Below are positions 10,148 through 21,257 of a stretch of DNA of 64,000 nt, piece by piece; the first letter of the stretch is position 1, and every line of letters starts with the position of its first letter. Origin of the DNA: Ilyonectria destructans (Eukaryota > Ascomycota > Sordariomycetes > Hypocreales > Nectriaceae); contig JAHEWK010000006.1 in assembly GCA_020740775.1 (NCBI GenBank), positions 1,736,001 through 1,800,000 on the forward strand. Reading direction: 5' to 3'. Both the position numbers and the translations under genes were made by a program. The notes under the pieces were generated by a model that was given only the letters and a program-made list of their open reading frames with translations, was not told where the DNA came from and did not search any database.

Positions 10148-11335
10148 TCATCGGATGACCTGGGTACCCTCAGCGGGCTCCAGAACCTTCCACTGGCACT
10201 CCAGGTTCTTATTCTCGTTGTGCTCCCTCAGCTTGGCAATGATCTTGCTAGCGATCTCCTCAAAATTGTGAGTGGCGAGGGCCAGAATGGTCGGGCCAGC
10301 GCCAGACAGGCAGACGCCTAGGAAACCGGGCTCAGTCTTGGGCGACATGGACTCGACGATCTCAGTGAGACCGGGGATGAGCACCTGTCGGTACGGCTGG
10401 TGAATTTTGTCCTGCATAGCCAGGTGGATGAGTTCTGGGTCAGGAGGGGACTGTCCCAAGGCAACGGGCAGCAGAGCAATTCGCTGCAAGTTGAATGTCT
10501 GTGTAGTTACGTTAGGAGTCAAGTTGCAAATAATAGTCTCGCAATCTGAGACTTACCACATCAGCTCGAGGGTACTTCTCGGGGAGAACTCCACGGGCCT
10601 TGTGGGTGGGGACCTGGAAGTCGGGGATGATGGCCACGGCCTTGATCTCCTTGGCCCAGCGGAACTTGATGTGGTGACCGATTCCATGAGGAGGGTCCGG
10701 GGGCGCCTTGCCAGTGTCCTCACCACCGGCTGGCGCAGGAAGAACCTCGCTGAGGGGGATTTCTGTCCTCGCGACGTCCTCGGGGGTCAAGGGCTTGAGG
10801 TAAGTTCCGACAAACCCACCATACAGAGCAGCTCCGACATTGTCAGGATGTCTCTCTACAACCTGTGTTAGTTCCCCTTTGGGCTCACTCACGGACGGCA
10901 TATTCACGCACCAATCATGAGGCAATAGTCGAAGAGTCGATCGATATCGAGCTCCTTGAGGCCACCGACCTCCTTTCCCAGGACGACACCAGCTACGACG
11001 GCAGCACCCGAGCTGCCGAGACCGCGGCCGAGGGGGATGGGGTTCTTGATGTGGACATGGGTCTCGACGGGAAAATCACGCTGGCCGTGGCAGCGGAGGA
11101 CGTACAGCGCGACGCGCGTGATGAGGTTGACCTGGGGATCGAGGCTGATCTCGGGGGTGCCCTCGCCCTGGCCCTCGTAGGTGAGCCGGCAGTTCAGCGG
11201 GTGGTCGGACTTGGGCTTGGAGCGGTCGATGGTGACGTGCAGCTCGAGGTAGATGGAGAGGGCGAGGCCGATGACATCGAAGCCCGGGCCGATGTTGGCG
11301 CTGGAGCACGGCGTCTTGACAATGAAAGACTCCAT
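10148..11335 (-). CDS. THR1: Homoserine kinase
   Basis: Three exons, 11335-10912, 10855-10557 and 10498-10148, give 357 residues, the same length as the yeast enzyme. It phosphorylates homoserine with ATP, the committed step to threonine in the cytosol. The GHMP-kinase ATP-binding loop P-I-P-L-G-R-G-L-G-S-S-G-A-A is at residues 99-112. The N-terminal S-S-A-N-I-G-P-G-F-D motif (11-20) and the C-terminal G-x-x-L-S-G-A-G-P-T motif are all present. The first splice joins M-I-E-R-H-P-D-N, a conserved stretch, which fixes the gtgcgt donor and tgtag acceptor. The second joins codons exactly (gtaagt donor, acacag acceptor). Confidence 0.96.
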
Positions 11336-13700
11336 GACTGTGGTTGAAACAGTAGGGAATCAATCACCCGCGGGGGCTAGGTCTGTGTCTGGATGAGTCG
11401 AGGCTGGTTTCGCGGCGGTCCAGAGAAGGCCAATGGCGCAATTGGGGCTAAATCTCGAGATTCCCGGCTCCTTGGCTCCTTGGGAGAAGTTTTGTGCAGC
11501 AGGCGATGGCTCATCCTGGCCGAGATGCGACTCTAGCCGATGACGGAGCCCCCAACGCAAAGCCCTGGCGGGGTAAATTCGCTGGTATGCCCCTCGTCTC
11601 TTGCGAGCAGGTGCGGCGGGGTCGTTTTTGTACGCTGTCTCATTGGCCTGATGCCTGGACCAGAACTGGAAGGGATTTTTCAAGTGCTAAATTCGGCAAT
11701 GGCCAAGGCTTTCTATCGGATGATCGGCCGGCACCTAAGTTATCTGCCATGACCGCTCGCGTTTGGCCTGTATCGGTCAAGATTGATTGAAGGAAGCAGA
11801 TGCAGATTGTTCAAGACACGAGCATTAGAACAACAATTTATCACTGCCTACCCGTACGCGCCTCGCCGTTTCAGTCCTTTCTTTCCGTCTGACCTGTTGG
11901 CCGCCGACGACGCGAAGTGGCTTGGGTCAGCCACTGGTAGCACAACATGAGCATGCAGCAATGTGCCATGCGCACACATGCGAGGGCGCCGGTCCGTCGG
12001 AACTCGCACGACTCTACGAAGACGTGATTTCAGTCCATGGACCACGAGCCGGAGCCTTTCCCAAATCATTGTCTATAGTAAATCAAGAGCTGTGTTGCTG
12101 GTTGAACTATTCGTGGAGTGACTTTTAGGCCTAAGTCAAGAATCTCCCCGTCTCCACAGCCACGACCGCAGGAATCGTTGAAGCTGCAAGACAAAGTGTA
12201 GCTTGCCTGCCCGGAGACCGGTTTCATTGCAACAGCAATGTAATAAGGCTCTCTAAGAGCACCCGGCTTGTCATTTGCACGACAAGCGACGGAGCCCGAT
12301 ACCTAAATACCCCGTCTGCTATTCGTCTGGGGCTGCTGCCGAGCCTAAAATTGTCACTCCAGACGGGGCTGGATTGTCGCACAGTCCACCTGGTCCTAAA
12401 ATAGAACTCTCCCCATAATGTCAACAACAACTAAACACGTGGGAAGGCATCCCCTAGTGCTGAGGGCTTTGCTCCGGAGAGACAGCCTTCCTCGTTTTGA
12501 TGACTGCTTTGAATTGTACGCCGTAACAAAATCAACGTTATTATTGGAACGTTGTATCGCGCCCCGGCATGTAACATAATGCCGACCGCCTTCCCCGTTG
12601 AACTTCAATGCGGTTGCTGGTGCGACCTCCGGCGGGCAGCATTTCTCGTGTTTGACTAAGAGCGATGCATCTCAAGTCCCCGATTCGGCCACGATCCTCC
12701 TCGAATCTCTTAGTATCTGAGCCTCTGAGCGTCGTGCTCTGATGGGCTGGGCTTTGGATGCATTTCCCAAGCCTCATTCGGGGGCACTGCTCAATCCAAC
12801 AGCTGCAAGACCACGTCAAAAGTGATCGCATACCAAAGCACACCTAAACATACCGGATGGGCTTTGATCAACAACGCTCTGAATGTTCACAGGTTCAGCG
12901 TGCGTGCCATTGCGCGCTGTATGGCTCGAGTTGAGTACGACCTGGCTGGCTCGGTCTTCCGCTAGAGCCCATCAATCTCGCTAGTGAGCGGACGCTGAGG
13001 TCATGGTTGGCGCCTCCGAACCACATCAAGGGCCCATAGGGGTCCAGAAGCCCAGTAAGTAAATGCCCCGACGGGTCTTCCAAAGCTCTAGTGACTTGTG
13101 GCCCGGGCACGCCGGGGCTGGCATGAAGGGAATACGAGGGCGGCTACCCCACAAGGGACCTACTACGTAGTAATGGAAGCGGTGGCAAGGCCCTGAACAG
13201 TCGGGCAGAGCGGCCAAGCGATCTGGACCGTGCAAGCCTGTGCCGCAAAGGGGCATAGTCCGGGGAGAAACAGACTGACCGGGAGCTACTGTCGATCGCC
13301 TGAGACGCAAATAGATTTTTTGCCCTACAGGCCAACTCAACTCTCCGCTGCAGCACCCGATTCATCTGCGGCGGCGGGGGGCTGGCTGAGCCTCCGACCC
13401 GTGTCCGGCATCTGCGTCTGGCACTATTCGGGGAATTCGACCCAGCCTCTAGATGTGGAGTGGTCGATTGGCGAAGCTCCGGATGCCAAGCTGCATGTTG
13501 TTGTGAAGTTTACGAGGTGCAAAGCGTGAGCATCCGAGTATAAAGAGACCATCGACCCAGCTCTACATGCCTCTCTTGGAACATCATCACACACTCTCAA
13601 CCTCTCAACCACTCAAGCCTTCCAGCCTCAACAACATCTTCCACCTCCAACACTCGCTTTAATCAACCTTTCCACCCTCAAAACCAACAACACCGCAAAC
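11336..13700. other. Large gene-free region upstream of the cerato-platanin gene
   Basis: These 2.4 kb hold only short overlapping frames on both strands with no domains. The right end contains the cerato-platanin promoter: a TATAAAG box at 13539-13545 and a C/T/A-rich leader from about 13565 to the ATG. Long upstream space is common for regulated secreted-protein genes. Confidence 0.6.
13539..13545 (+). promoter_or_regulatory. TATA box of the cerato-platanin gene
   Basis: TATAAAG lies 156 bases upstream of the ATG at 13701 and is followed by a long purine-poor leader. This arrangement is typical of strongly transcribed fungal genes. Confidence 0.55.
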
Positions 13701-14178
13701 ATGCAGCTGTCCAGCATCCTCAGCATCTTCACCCTGGCCACCGCCGCCTCGGCAGTCACTGGTGAGTCCTCCCCACGATGACAACATCTCGAACTATCCC
13801 ACTAACATGCAAATTCTAGTCTCCTACGACACCGGCTACGATGACAAGTCCCGATCCCTCACTGCCATCTCTTGCTCCGACGGCAGCAACGGCCTGATGA
13901 CCAAGCACCCCAGCTGGAAGACCCAGGGCAACATCCCCAAGTTCCCCTACATCGGTGGCATCGACGCCATCGCCGGCTGGAACTCTCCCTCTTGCGGCAC
14001 CTGCTGGAAGCTCGAGTACAACGGCAAGAGCATCAATGTCCTTGCCATCGATCACGCTGCCAGCGGCTTCAACATTGGCCTCGCTGCCATGAACGCCCTC
14101 ACCCACGGCCAGGCTGGAAAGCTCGGCCGCGTCAACGCCAAGGCCACCAAGATCAGCGCCAGCAACTGCGGTCTCTAA
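13701..14178 (+). CDS. Secreted cerato-platanin protein (Sm1/Epl1 type)
   Basis: Two exons, 13701-13761 and 13820-14178, give 139 residues. The intron (gtgagt donor, ctag acceptor) falls just after the signal-peptide region. Residues 1-18 form the signal peptide. The mature protein of about 120 residues has the cerato-platanin signature: V-S-Y-D-T-G-Y-D near its start, W-N-S-P-S-C-G-T-C-W-K in the middle, D-H-A-A-S-G-F-N and a C-terminal N-C-G-L. The four cysteines form two disulphides in the family. Such small secreted proteins bind chitin oligomers, loosen cell walls and are recognised by plants as elicitors; the closest remembered relatives are Sm1/Epl1 of Trichoderma. Length and cysteine pattern are complete. 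Confidence 0.96.
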
Positions 14179-14652
14179 ATGGGATCTTTACGAACTTAAT
14201 GATGGGATAATTTGGCGGAATGTGGGCATTTTTTACTTCTCTCCTTAACTGTTTTTAATATGCATTGCATTGGCTGGCGTTTTAGACTACGAACGATCAC
14301 ACTGGATCAACTTAGATATGCTTCAATCTATTAAGATTAGCAAACAATATTCACATTATTAACACACAAAGTTTCTAGTGTCTCCCGAATGACCATGGAA
14401 TAGTGAATGCTCTAACAGTTTCAAATACTCAGAGCATAGTTATTTGTAGTAATTGAAGATTCTGAGAAACAACTACTTGCTCTACTCCAGCGTGTAGCAA
14501 TCGAAATCCGGCTCTAGCAAGCCTCACTGCCAAAAATGCTTTGGCCTTGCGTCGAAATATGGCACTGCTTTCGTCACATATTATGCCTAATCCCCCACGC
14601 CGATGGTCCTTGTGTACAAAGCAGGATGTGTTTGTGTGCGGACCGTGCCTGC
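14179..14652. other. AT-rich intergenic region
   Basis: This is the presumed 3' UTR of the cerato-platanin gene followed by AT-rich DNA and the 3' side of the unknown minus-strand gene. No gene is seen. Confidence 0.55.
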
Positions 14653-15586
14653 TTATTTTCTTCCATTTCTTCGTCTTCTATTCCGCGCTGGTGGTGTCGG
14701 CGATGTAGGCTTTGGGGCAGCCCTGCCTGGCGAAGTTGTATCACTGGCGCTTTCCGACCTCGCCTTCTTTCGAATTGTGTAACGTTTCATGGATGGTGGT
14801 GTCGTGATAACTTCCGGGGGAGGAGACAGCGACGAGCTCGAGCCACTGGTTGGGCTTGCATGATTTGGTGGAGTTCGTGCGGGTTGAAATTTGCCATTCG
14901 CAGTAGTTTCATTTTCCGGGATCTCGATGTCGTCGACCGACGTGGGAATTTCCGAAATTGATTGAATGCTCTGGGCCATAATAGCAAGGGCAAGAGAGCT
15001 TTCGTCCGTTTCCTCTTCTCGTAATGGTCAGCATCCATCGTTCATCCCCCAGTTCATAACACTTACCGTCTTCCTCCCCAATATCACTGACCCACATCAC
15101 ATATTCCACGACCTCGACTCTCGTGGCGAATTCCTCGTAGCTCAGGCCATCTTCCAACCCCGTGGGTGGAAACCGAATTTCGCTTGGTGCCTTGAAACCC
15201 CCAACCGCATCTTTGCCTTTGACCAGGGCCATTGCAAAGTCAATAAAGCGACTAAACAAGCTCGTTTCACCCTTGAAGACGACACATTTATTCTGAGGAC
15301 ACTAAGCCATGAAGTTAATGGCGTCTGGGTTGGAAGTTTTGCTAATTTGAAGCTCGGTGACCTCGTTGGTCTGCGGGTCGCGACTGGACTTTAAAGTGAG
15401 GTCGAAGTGTGAGAGCAGCTCTAAGGAAGGGGGTACAACAGGATCAACTTTGAGAATCCTTCCTTGAAGATACTCGTCGTATGCAAGTTCTAGGGTTTCG
15501 TGCCGAGTCCTGTTCACTATGGCGAGCGAATCTGGAGATGACATGGATATTCCTCCGTCATCTCGGGGGCCGTCCTTGTGGGACAT
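14653..15586 (-). CDS. Unknown protein; in-frame TAG or intron with an unusual donor
   Basis: I do not recognise this protein. The frame opens at the ATG at 15586 and meets TAG at plus-strand positions 15302-15304, yet the same frame continues open for about 230 bases. A 69-nt intron (15361-15293, donor gtcacc, possible branch attaact, acceptor cctcag) would remove the stop without a frameshift. A second, clear intron (15066-15018, donor gtaagt, acceptor acgag) joins E-D-E-E-E-T-D-E. The exons 15586-15362, 15292-15067 and 15017-14653 then give 271 residues. The middle has an acidic patch; the C-terminus is Pro/Ser/Thr-rich and ends in a basic R-N-R-R-R-R tract that could be a nuclear signal. 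If the first intron is not spliced, the product would be a 94-residue fragment. Confidence 0.5.
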
Positions 15587-17089
15587 GGTGTCAGGTTAAG
15601 CGGCCTTGTGACGACAATGAGTTGATGGTGGCGAGACTAAGAAAGCGATGGTTTGTAGAAATTTCGCTTGAGTTCGCCTGAGTGATGCAAGAGTTAAGAG
15701 GATGCTAGAATTTGTGGTAGGGCCTCTTGGCACCTGAGTCCTCAACCTACCAGGAAATTGTGGCAGCTGTCTCGCACTGGCAGGCAGGCGGCAAGTTTCT
15801 CTCACCCCGCCAAAGCTAACCCCCGAGTCATTGACACATGTCGAAAGAGAGTCATAAAAAGGTGCACTCTCAATATGAACTTGAAGGTTTTAAAAAAAAA
15901 ACTCCGCTTACAATGGTGCAATATAGTATGAAGCTTAAGAATTTTAGGGTGTCATCCTGTTAGATATCTCCTGTCCTTTCACATTGAGAGAGCGTCAGGT
16001 GTTGTCCTAAGAATTGTCGAGAAATTGGAGTACGTACACTTTGTGTAAACAACACCACTTCTTGCAAGTTCGCACCCCGGCACGTCACCCTTGTCTGCCG
16101 ACGGGTGGCGGCAACCACCGAACCGGCAACTTGAAAGATTTTATTTTCATTCGTTTGAAGGCTTCTGCCAGTCTTGATGTGCTGAAGACGAGCTTGAAAG
16201 TGTCTTTCTTGTAGAATCTCGTCTAGTCAGCTTCATCTAGTCAACCTCATACTGTTTTGCCGTGTCCAGCGACATTGGGTCGCTTGCAAAGTTCGGCACA
16301 CGATCTCGCGAGCTGATTTTTAGACGACATTGGTTTCCGGTAGTATCCGTCAACACCCTCAGGGTAGCAATGTCCTGATCCACCCGCAAGTCACCGAACA
16401 TGTTGCCTTGGCGGACAACTAGTTCCGCCGCTGCCAGACTTGGGGGACGACTTGGGGTGTCAACCAGACGCAGAACTTCGAGTCCGGACGGCGTAAACAG
16501 GCTAGACCCAACCGCTTGGGCACCGATTTCCCAATGCAACCCTGCGGCGAGTGACTTTCATTGACTGGGCTGAGCAGGCTGCCGGCGATGCAAGCGCAGC
16601 TTGGGGTTGCATTCCCAGGCATTCCCAGGCCTCTCCATTGCCAAGGCTGACATCAACTGCAGCAGAGGCGTGCGAGCAGGCGAAGTGGTTGGACAATGCA
16701 AACAACCCGGACCTTGTCACGGCGCGGCCGCATGATGAACCGAGTTCGGAGGCCCCAATCGCAGTGCGGCACGGGTCTGCATTTCATGTAATTTTTTTTT
16801 TGTTAGGAAGCAAAAGCAAACATCGGATCGAGGACGTGATCGAGTGTTTGCATGTCTAGATGATAAGCTTCGCACGAAGTGGCGCCCTCTCCGATCTGCC
16901 GAAGCTAGCGTTGCGCATGGGAACAACGCAACGTGGGGCCCTCGTCATCAGCTCTGTTGGTACCGTCTGCATCCTCTAACCCGGAACCTCATGACTCTTC
17001 TCCTTAAGGCGGTAGGATCAGGCAACTCGCTCACCGAGTCTCGAGCGGAATACGTCCAAAACGCAGCCTGTCGCCAGCGTCTCTCGAAG
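15587..17089. other. Intergenic region, nothing supported
   Basis: No convincing gene is seen. There is an A run near 15893-15902 and a run of ten T at 16792-16801. An imperfect duplication (cattcccagg twice) lies near 16610-16630. The reading frame of the F-box gene extends upstream to 16844 but this part lacks conserved sequence and is probably leader. Confidence 0.5.
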
Positions 17090-18478
17090 ATGAAGTCGGC
17101 TGCAGCGCCAATACGGCCGCCGGCGTCGCCCTTCATCGAGCGCCTCCCCAACGAGCTCCTTGTTCAGATCCTCGGATTTCTCGACTCACCTTCAAATATC
17201 CAGGGGAATTTGCGTGAGGACCCAACGAAGATCTCCCGGCCTGTCGACAGCGGCATTGGCAACGGAATCGACACCCCCATCAAGAACGCCTCCCTGGTCT
17301 GCCGCCTCTGGAGACGATCGGGTTTGCAGCTCCTCTTCCGCCATGTCGTCTGGTCCTTCCAGCGCTTCTACAAACCGACCGACAGCGACATCGCCTCCCA
17401 CATCGAAGTTTTAGACTTCCTACAACGTAACAGTCTATCGAAGGATGTAGAGAGCTTCACCATCCTCATAGACCCTCCAAAGGGGACGGGGAACTTCAGA
17501 TACGCCGACGGAGAGTTTTGGGGCCTCTTACCTCCAGAAGAGAGCCCTCTGCAACCGCCGATGTCTTTTAATCTCCTTTGGTCGGTCCTTTCTCAACCAC
17601 CGCAGGCTTCATTGACGGGCCGTCCCCGCTCAGCAAATGGGCGGGATGCAAGGGAAGCAGATGCAGCGACTCGGCCACACTGGGACAACAACTGGCTCTG
17701 GCATACCATCTTTGGGCAGCTCGATCCACTCCGAATCACGTTGATTAGTTCCGCAGATATCCTCTCTTCCCTTCTGAGCCGCAGTGTGGACCTGACAAGT
17801 GAGTGGGCTTTCAATAGTCACTATCATATCGTGTCATTGTCGCGGGCATCACGCTTCCTCCCACACCAAGGTGATGGAGCCGCCCTTGCTCCTTTACCCT
17901 CAAATAGCCAAGGCCCCCCGGGGAGTCCAGTCCCTAGTGATTTATTCAGCATTCGAGATTGGACATCGCTCCTCGTTAACGAAGGATCCTTCATCCCCGT
18001 CTACTCAGCTTACGAGTTCTTCCACTACTCGGCCCCAACTCTCCTCCCCGTCATCTTGAACTCCTCCGACTCGTCATTCAACCATCTTCAGAAGACCCTC
18101 CGCTCGTTCTCATACATCGGGATCTTTCCGCTTTCCCGCCATATTCGAGACGTCGTCCTTCCTTACTGCCCCCCAGTCGAGCACCTATTTATCCAACTTA
18201 TGCCCACAGCAATCGACTTTTGGGACAGCGGCCGCTTTGCGCACATTGACATTACTGACTTGTGGCTTGAGTGTGACACCGCATATTCCCTAGTGATGCG
18301 CGAGGTCTTTGACCGAGAAGTAGAGTCAGATCGGAAGAAGCTCCGAGTGTTTGAGAGCGGTGATGCGTCCACCGAGGAAGCATGGAACATGGCAATGCAG
18401 TATGTCCAAGTGCACGGGCTTAATGGGTGGAAGATGAAAAGCGAAGGATACTTCGTGAGGGAGGCAGGGCGGGCATAA
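17090..18478 (+). CDS. F-box protein
   Basis: A single exon of 462 residues when started at the ATG at 17090. The F-box lies right at the N-terminus (about residues 14-40), with I-E-R-L-P-N-E-L-L-V-Q-I-L-G-F-L-D. This is the Skp1-binding motif of SCF ubiquitin ligase adaptors. The rest has no clear leucine-rich or WD repeats; family members of this kind are numerous and fast-evolving in filamentous fungi, and the target is unknown. The frame is open from 16844, with further ATGs at 16844 and 16991, which would add 82 or 33 residues. I prefer 17090 because the F-box then starts close to the N-terminus. tRNA-Thr follows 40 bases downstream on the same strand. Confidence 0.8.
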   Translation: MKSAAAPIRPPASPFIERLPNELLVQILGFLDSPSNIQGNLREDPTKISRPVDSGIGNGIDTPIKNASLVCRLWRRSGLQLLFRHVVWSFQRFYKPTDSDIASHIEVLDFLQRNSLSKDVESFTILIDPPKGTGNFRYADGEFWGLLPPEESPLQPPMSFNLLWSVLSQPPQASLTGRPRSANGRDAREADAATRPHWDNNWLWHTIFGQLDPLRITLISSADILSSLLSRSVDLTSEWAFNSHYHIVSLSRASRFLPHQGDGAALAPLPSNSQGPPGSPVPSDLFSIRDWTSLLVNEGSFIPVYSAYEFFHYSAPTLLPVILNSSDSSFNHLQKTLRSFSYIGIFPLSRHIRDVVLPYCPPVEHLFIQLMPTAIDFWDSGRFAHIDITDLWLECDTAYSLVMREVFDREVESDRKKLRVFESGDASTEEAWNMAMQYVQVHGLNGWKMKSEGYFVREAGRA

Positions 18479-18517
18479 GGCGTTTGGGGCCATGGTTCAG
18501 ATATCTTAGCTTAAGAA

Positions 18518-18589
18518 GCCCCGTTGGCTAAGTGGTATAGCGTGTCACTAGTAATGACAAGATCACTGGTTCGATTCCAGTACGGGGCA
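18518..18589 (+). tRNA. tRNA-Thr (anticodon AGT)
   Basis: The acceptor stem pairs GCCCCGT with ACGGGGC and the discriminator base is A. The anticodon stem TGTCA/TGACA encloses the loop CTAGTAA with anticodon AGT at 18550-18552. The T-arm is ACTGG-TTCGATT-CCAGT. The A box (TGGCTAAGTGG) and B box (GGTTCGATTCC) match consensus, there is no intron, and a TTTT terminator is at 18616-18619. Confidence 0.96.
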
Positions 18590-19655
18590 TTGAGCAGGCC
18601 TACCGGTCGATTTCCTTTTGCACTTTTTGCCCTCTCCTCCTCATGAGGAGAGGAGTACGTATGAATGAATATTGTTCGCATTCGCAAAGTGTGCTCTCAG
18701 TTTTGAATGGCTCACCGACCCTGCAGATTTCCGCATTAGGCAGTGTAGCGAATCCAACCACCAGATCCACCCACCTCTGTCTCTCTCATCCTACACCTCT
18801 AGAAGCCCCAAGACTCTACTAGCTCATAGAAAATATGATAGGAGTTATTGTATCTGGGTACTATTAGCTAGTTTGGATTGATCCCATATTACGTCGGAGC
18901 CGTTGTCGTTTGTAGGTAGTTGCACCTCCTTCGTAATGGAACCAAGTGATGTTCGTGTAGAGTACCAGCGAGAATTGCTATTTACATAAATATATACATA
19001 CATATACCTCGCTATTTGTACACATAACTGCATTAGATCTTAATGATAATTATCAACGATACACTAGAGATAAATTTTCAGAAATGCCATCTTAATAAGA
19101 TCAGTTCTTCGTGTTTATATCTTCTAAGAATCTTGTTATCCTGCATATTAGGTTAGATTCAACAATCAACGCAAGCCTTTCAGTTTAAGAATGACTATTT
19201 GACTGTGCGCGTGGTAGGCGCATTGATTTAGCGGAGGCTTTGGCGAGAGCGTGTGCCTATGCGAATTGCAATCCTTACGCCAATCGTCAAAAAAGTTACA
19301 GCAGTGGACCATTTTACAGTCACGACGTGAGAGATTCCAGAACGAATAAGGTCAAATAATAACGGTGAGGAAGGTCATTGAGACTCTATCAGCAATAGCG
19401 TTCGTCTTTGAACGCAGATCTATCCATGGTCCCGTTGCTGCCAATATTACAGAACCATCGCGAACTCTGCAGCCAGTCCTAGCTGCTTCATTTATCAACA
19501 CCGTGACAATGATGTATACCCGAACCCATTCACAAGAATATGCAAACAACGTGTACACCGACACAAACGCGCAATATGCAAACCGGTGCTCTCATCCAAC
19601 GCACTGTCCCATAGTATAAGTAATTGAAAACAAGAATTGACATCAATTAGAGGAC
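18590..19655. other. AT-rich intergenic region
   Basis: Nothing coding is supported. A TA-rich stretch (alternating aaatatatacatacatata) is near 18985-19010. The right end is the 3' flank of the EamA transporter gene. Confidence 0.55.
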
Positions 19656-21257
19656 TTAATCCTCATCACTGCTGATATCGCCGTCTTTATCGCTGTCGGA
19701 AAGGTCCACGATAGGCTCACGGGCCTCGTGCTCCTGCATCTCACGGTAGGTGCTCCAGGTCAGACCTAGGAAGGCAACGACGATCATAGCGCCGCCGATG
19801 ATGGCGGCGAAGCTGAGTGGCTCGCCGGTGATGAACCAATCGACGAGGGCGACAATGAAGATGGTCAGGAGGGCGGCGACGGAGGAAAGAACAGGCGAGG
19901 TGAGAGAGATGAGGACGAGGAATGAGCCGCTGAAGGTGGCGTTGGCCAGGACGGCGCAGAGAATCAGCCAGCAGGTGGAGGCGACAGGGAGCTCAAACTT
20001 TTCGATGCCGAGGAAGTGGATGATGGGCAGAGGAATCCAGAGGACGGTAAGGGTGAAGAGGCCGATACATGAACCAAAGGTATTGGCAAAAATCATGCCG
20101 CGGCCAGGGGAGACTCCCTCGGGCGGGCACGCGAAGCGCTTGTACAAGACCTCATAGAGGCCATAAAGGACGGAGCCAACGCCGATGACGAGGTTTCCGA
20201 AGAAACGGTTGCTGGCCTCAGCACTCTTAGCTCCCTCTTTGGTATCTCCATATGCCACTACAAGAACACCAGCGATGGCGATGAGGACTGCCACTGACTT
20301 GTCGAGGCGCAGGGGCTCCTTGAGAAGAGGGACAGAAAAGACGTAGGCAAAGAAGGCGGAACAATTGTAAATGGCCGTCAGATCCGAGGGTGTCGTCAGA
20401 CTGACGGCGATGTACCAGCTCAGCCCCGCAACGGTTAGAGAGCAGGTGATGATGGCCGTGAAGCGGACCAGGTAGCGAATGGGCCGGGCTCGCTGCTGCA
20501 CGGAAATGCGGAAGACGTCGAGCGTCTGCGTCTCGATCATAATGGCCGTGGTGCGCAGCAGCTGCTTGTGGCGCTTCCAGAAGACGGGCCAGGGCAGCTC
20601 GCGCTTCTGTATGCGCAGGATGGCGAGCTGGACGGGCCAGAGCACGACCCAGGAACCGTGGGTGAAGTACATCATACAGTACGCCTTGTCCCAGCCAAGG
20701 TCGTGTTGGATGTAGGCGCTCAGCTCCGTTTGCACGCAGAACGAGACGAGGCTGACGGCGAGGAAGAAGGCGGCGTATGTGTACTTCTTGCGGGTTGAGT
20801 TGGTCTCCGAGGCTGTCAGAGGACTGCGACTGCGCATTGTTGAGCGCCGGCTGAAGGAGGGTCGCTCGATCATTTCGCTGCGGTAAGGGCTTCCGTCGCG
20901 GCTGGACCCGTGGCTTGATCTCCTGCCATCATCGCCACTCGTGCGCGCGAAGCCGGCGCGGCCACGCTCTTCGTCGGATTGCTGTTTGTGTAACAGCGGC
21001 GTCCCGGATTTACCATCGGTCGGGCGATTAAAGGGTGGACGGCGGGCGCTTTCGGGGTCCATGTTTTCGAGCTCGAACCAACTGCTGTCCTCGTCGTCTT
21101 CGTCGTAGTGGTTCCCGTCAGGATTGCTCGGTTTGCCTATCGTTCGGGTCTCGCGGGTGCATGTGGTGTCGTCTTTCGCAGTGGGAGGTTCGGTCGAGAA
21201 GCGCTCGTGGTCTTGCAGAAGATGGACCTCTTGGTCGTGGTTGGGTTGCCGAGGCAT
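19656..21257 (-). CDS. EamA/SLC35F-type drug-metabolite transporter superfamily protein
   Basis: A single exon encodes 533 residues. The first 155 or so residues are polar and disordered, rich in Ser, Arg, Asp and Glu, and probably cytosolic. From about residue 160 the sequence consists of roughly ten hydrophobic spans, the layout of the EamA/DMT superfamily. It resembles fungal vacuolar-membrane SLC35F5-like/YML018C and THI74-like proteins. The last 30 residues are acidic (D-S-D-K-D-G-D-I-S-S-D-E-D). The substrate cannot be predicted. The start ATG at 21257 is the first in frame and is followed by the disordered tail seen in relatives. Confidence 0.85.
   Translation of the reverse strand: MPRQPNHDQEVHLLQDHERFSTEPPTAKDDTTCTRETRTIGKPSNPDGNHYDEDDEDSSWFELENMDPESARRPPFNRPTDGKSGTPLLHKQQSDEERGRAGFARTSGDDGRRSSHGSSRDGSPYRSEMIERPSFSRRSTMRSRSPLTASETNSTRKKYTYAAFFLAVSLVSFCVQTELSAYIQHDLGWDKAYCMMYFTHGSWVVLWPVQLAILRIQKRELPWPVFWKRHKQLLRTTAIMIETQTLDVFRISVQQRARPIRYLVRFTAIITCSLTVAGLSWYIAVSLTTPSDLTAIYNCSAFFAYVFSVPLLKEPLRLDKSVAVLIAIAGVLVVAYGDTKEGAKSAEASNRFFGNLVIGVGSVLYGLYEVLYKRFACPPEGVSPGRGMIFANTFGSCIGLFTLTVLWIPLPIIHFLGIEKFELPVASTCWLILCAVLANATFSGSFLVLISLTSPVLSSVAALLTIFIVALVDWFITGEPLSFAAIIGGAMIVVAFLGLTWSTYREMQEHEAREPIVDLSDSDKDGDISSDED

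Noticed and set aside
16844..17089. N-terminal extension of the F-box protein
   Set aside because: The frame is open but the extra 82 residues are unlike any F-box protein and would move the F-box far from the N-terminus; kept only as an alternative start.
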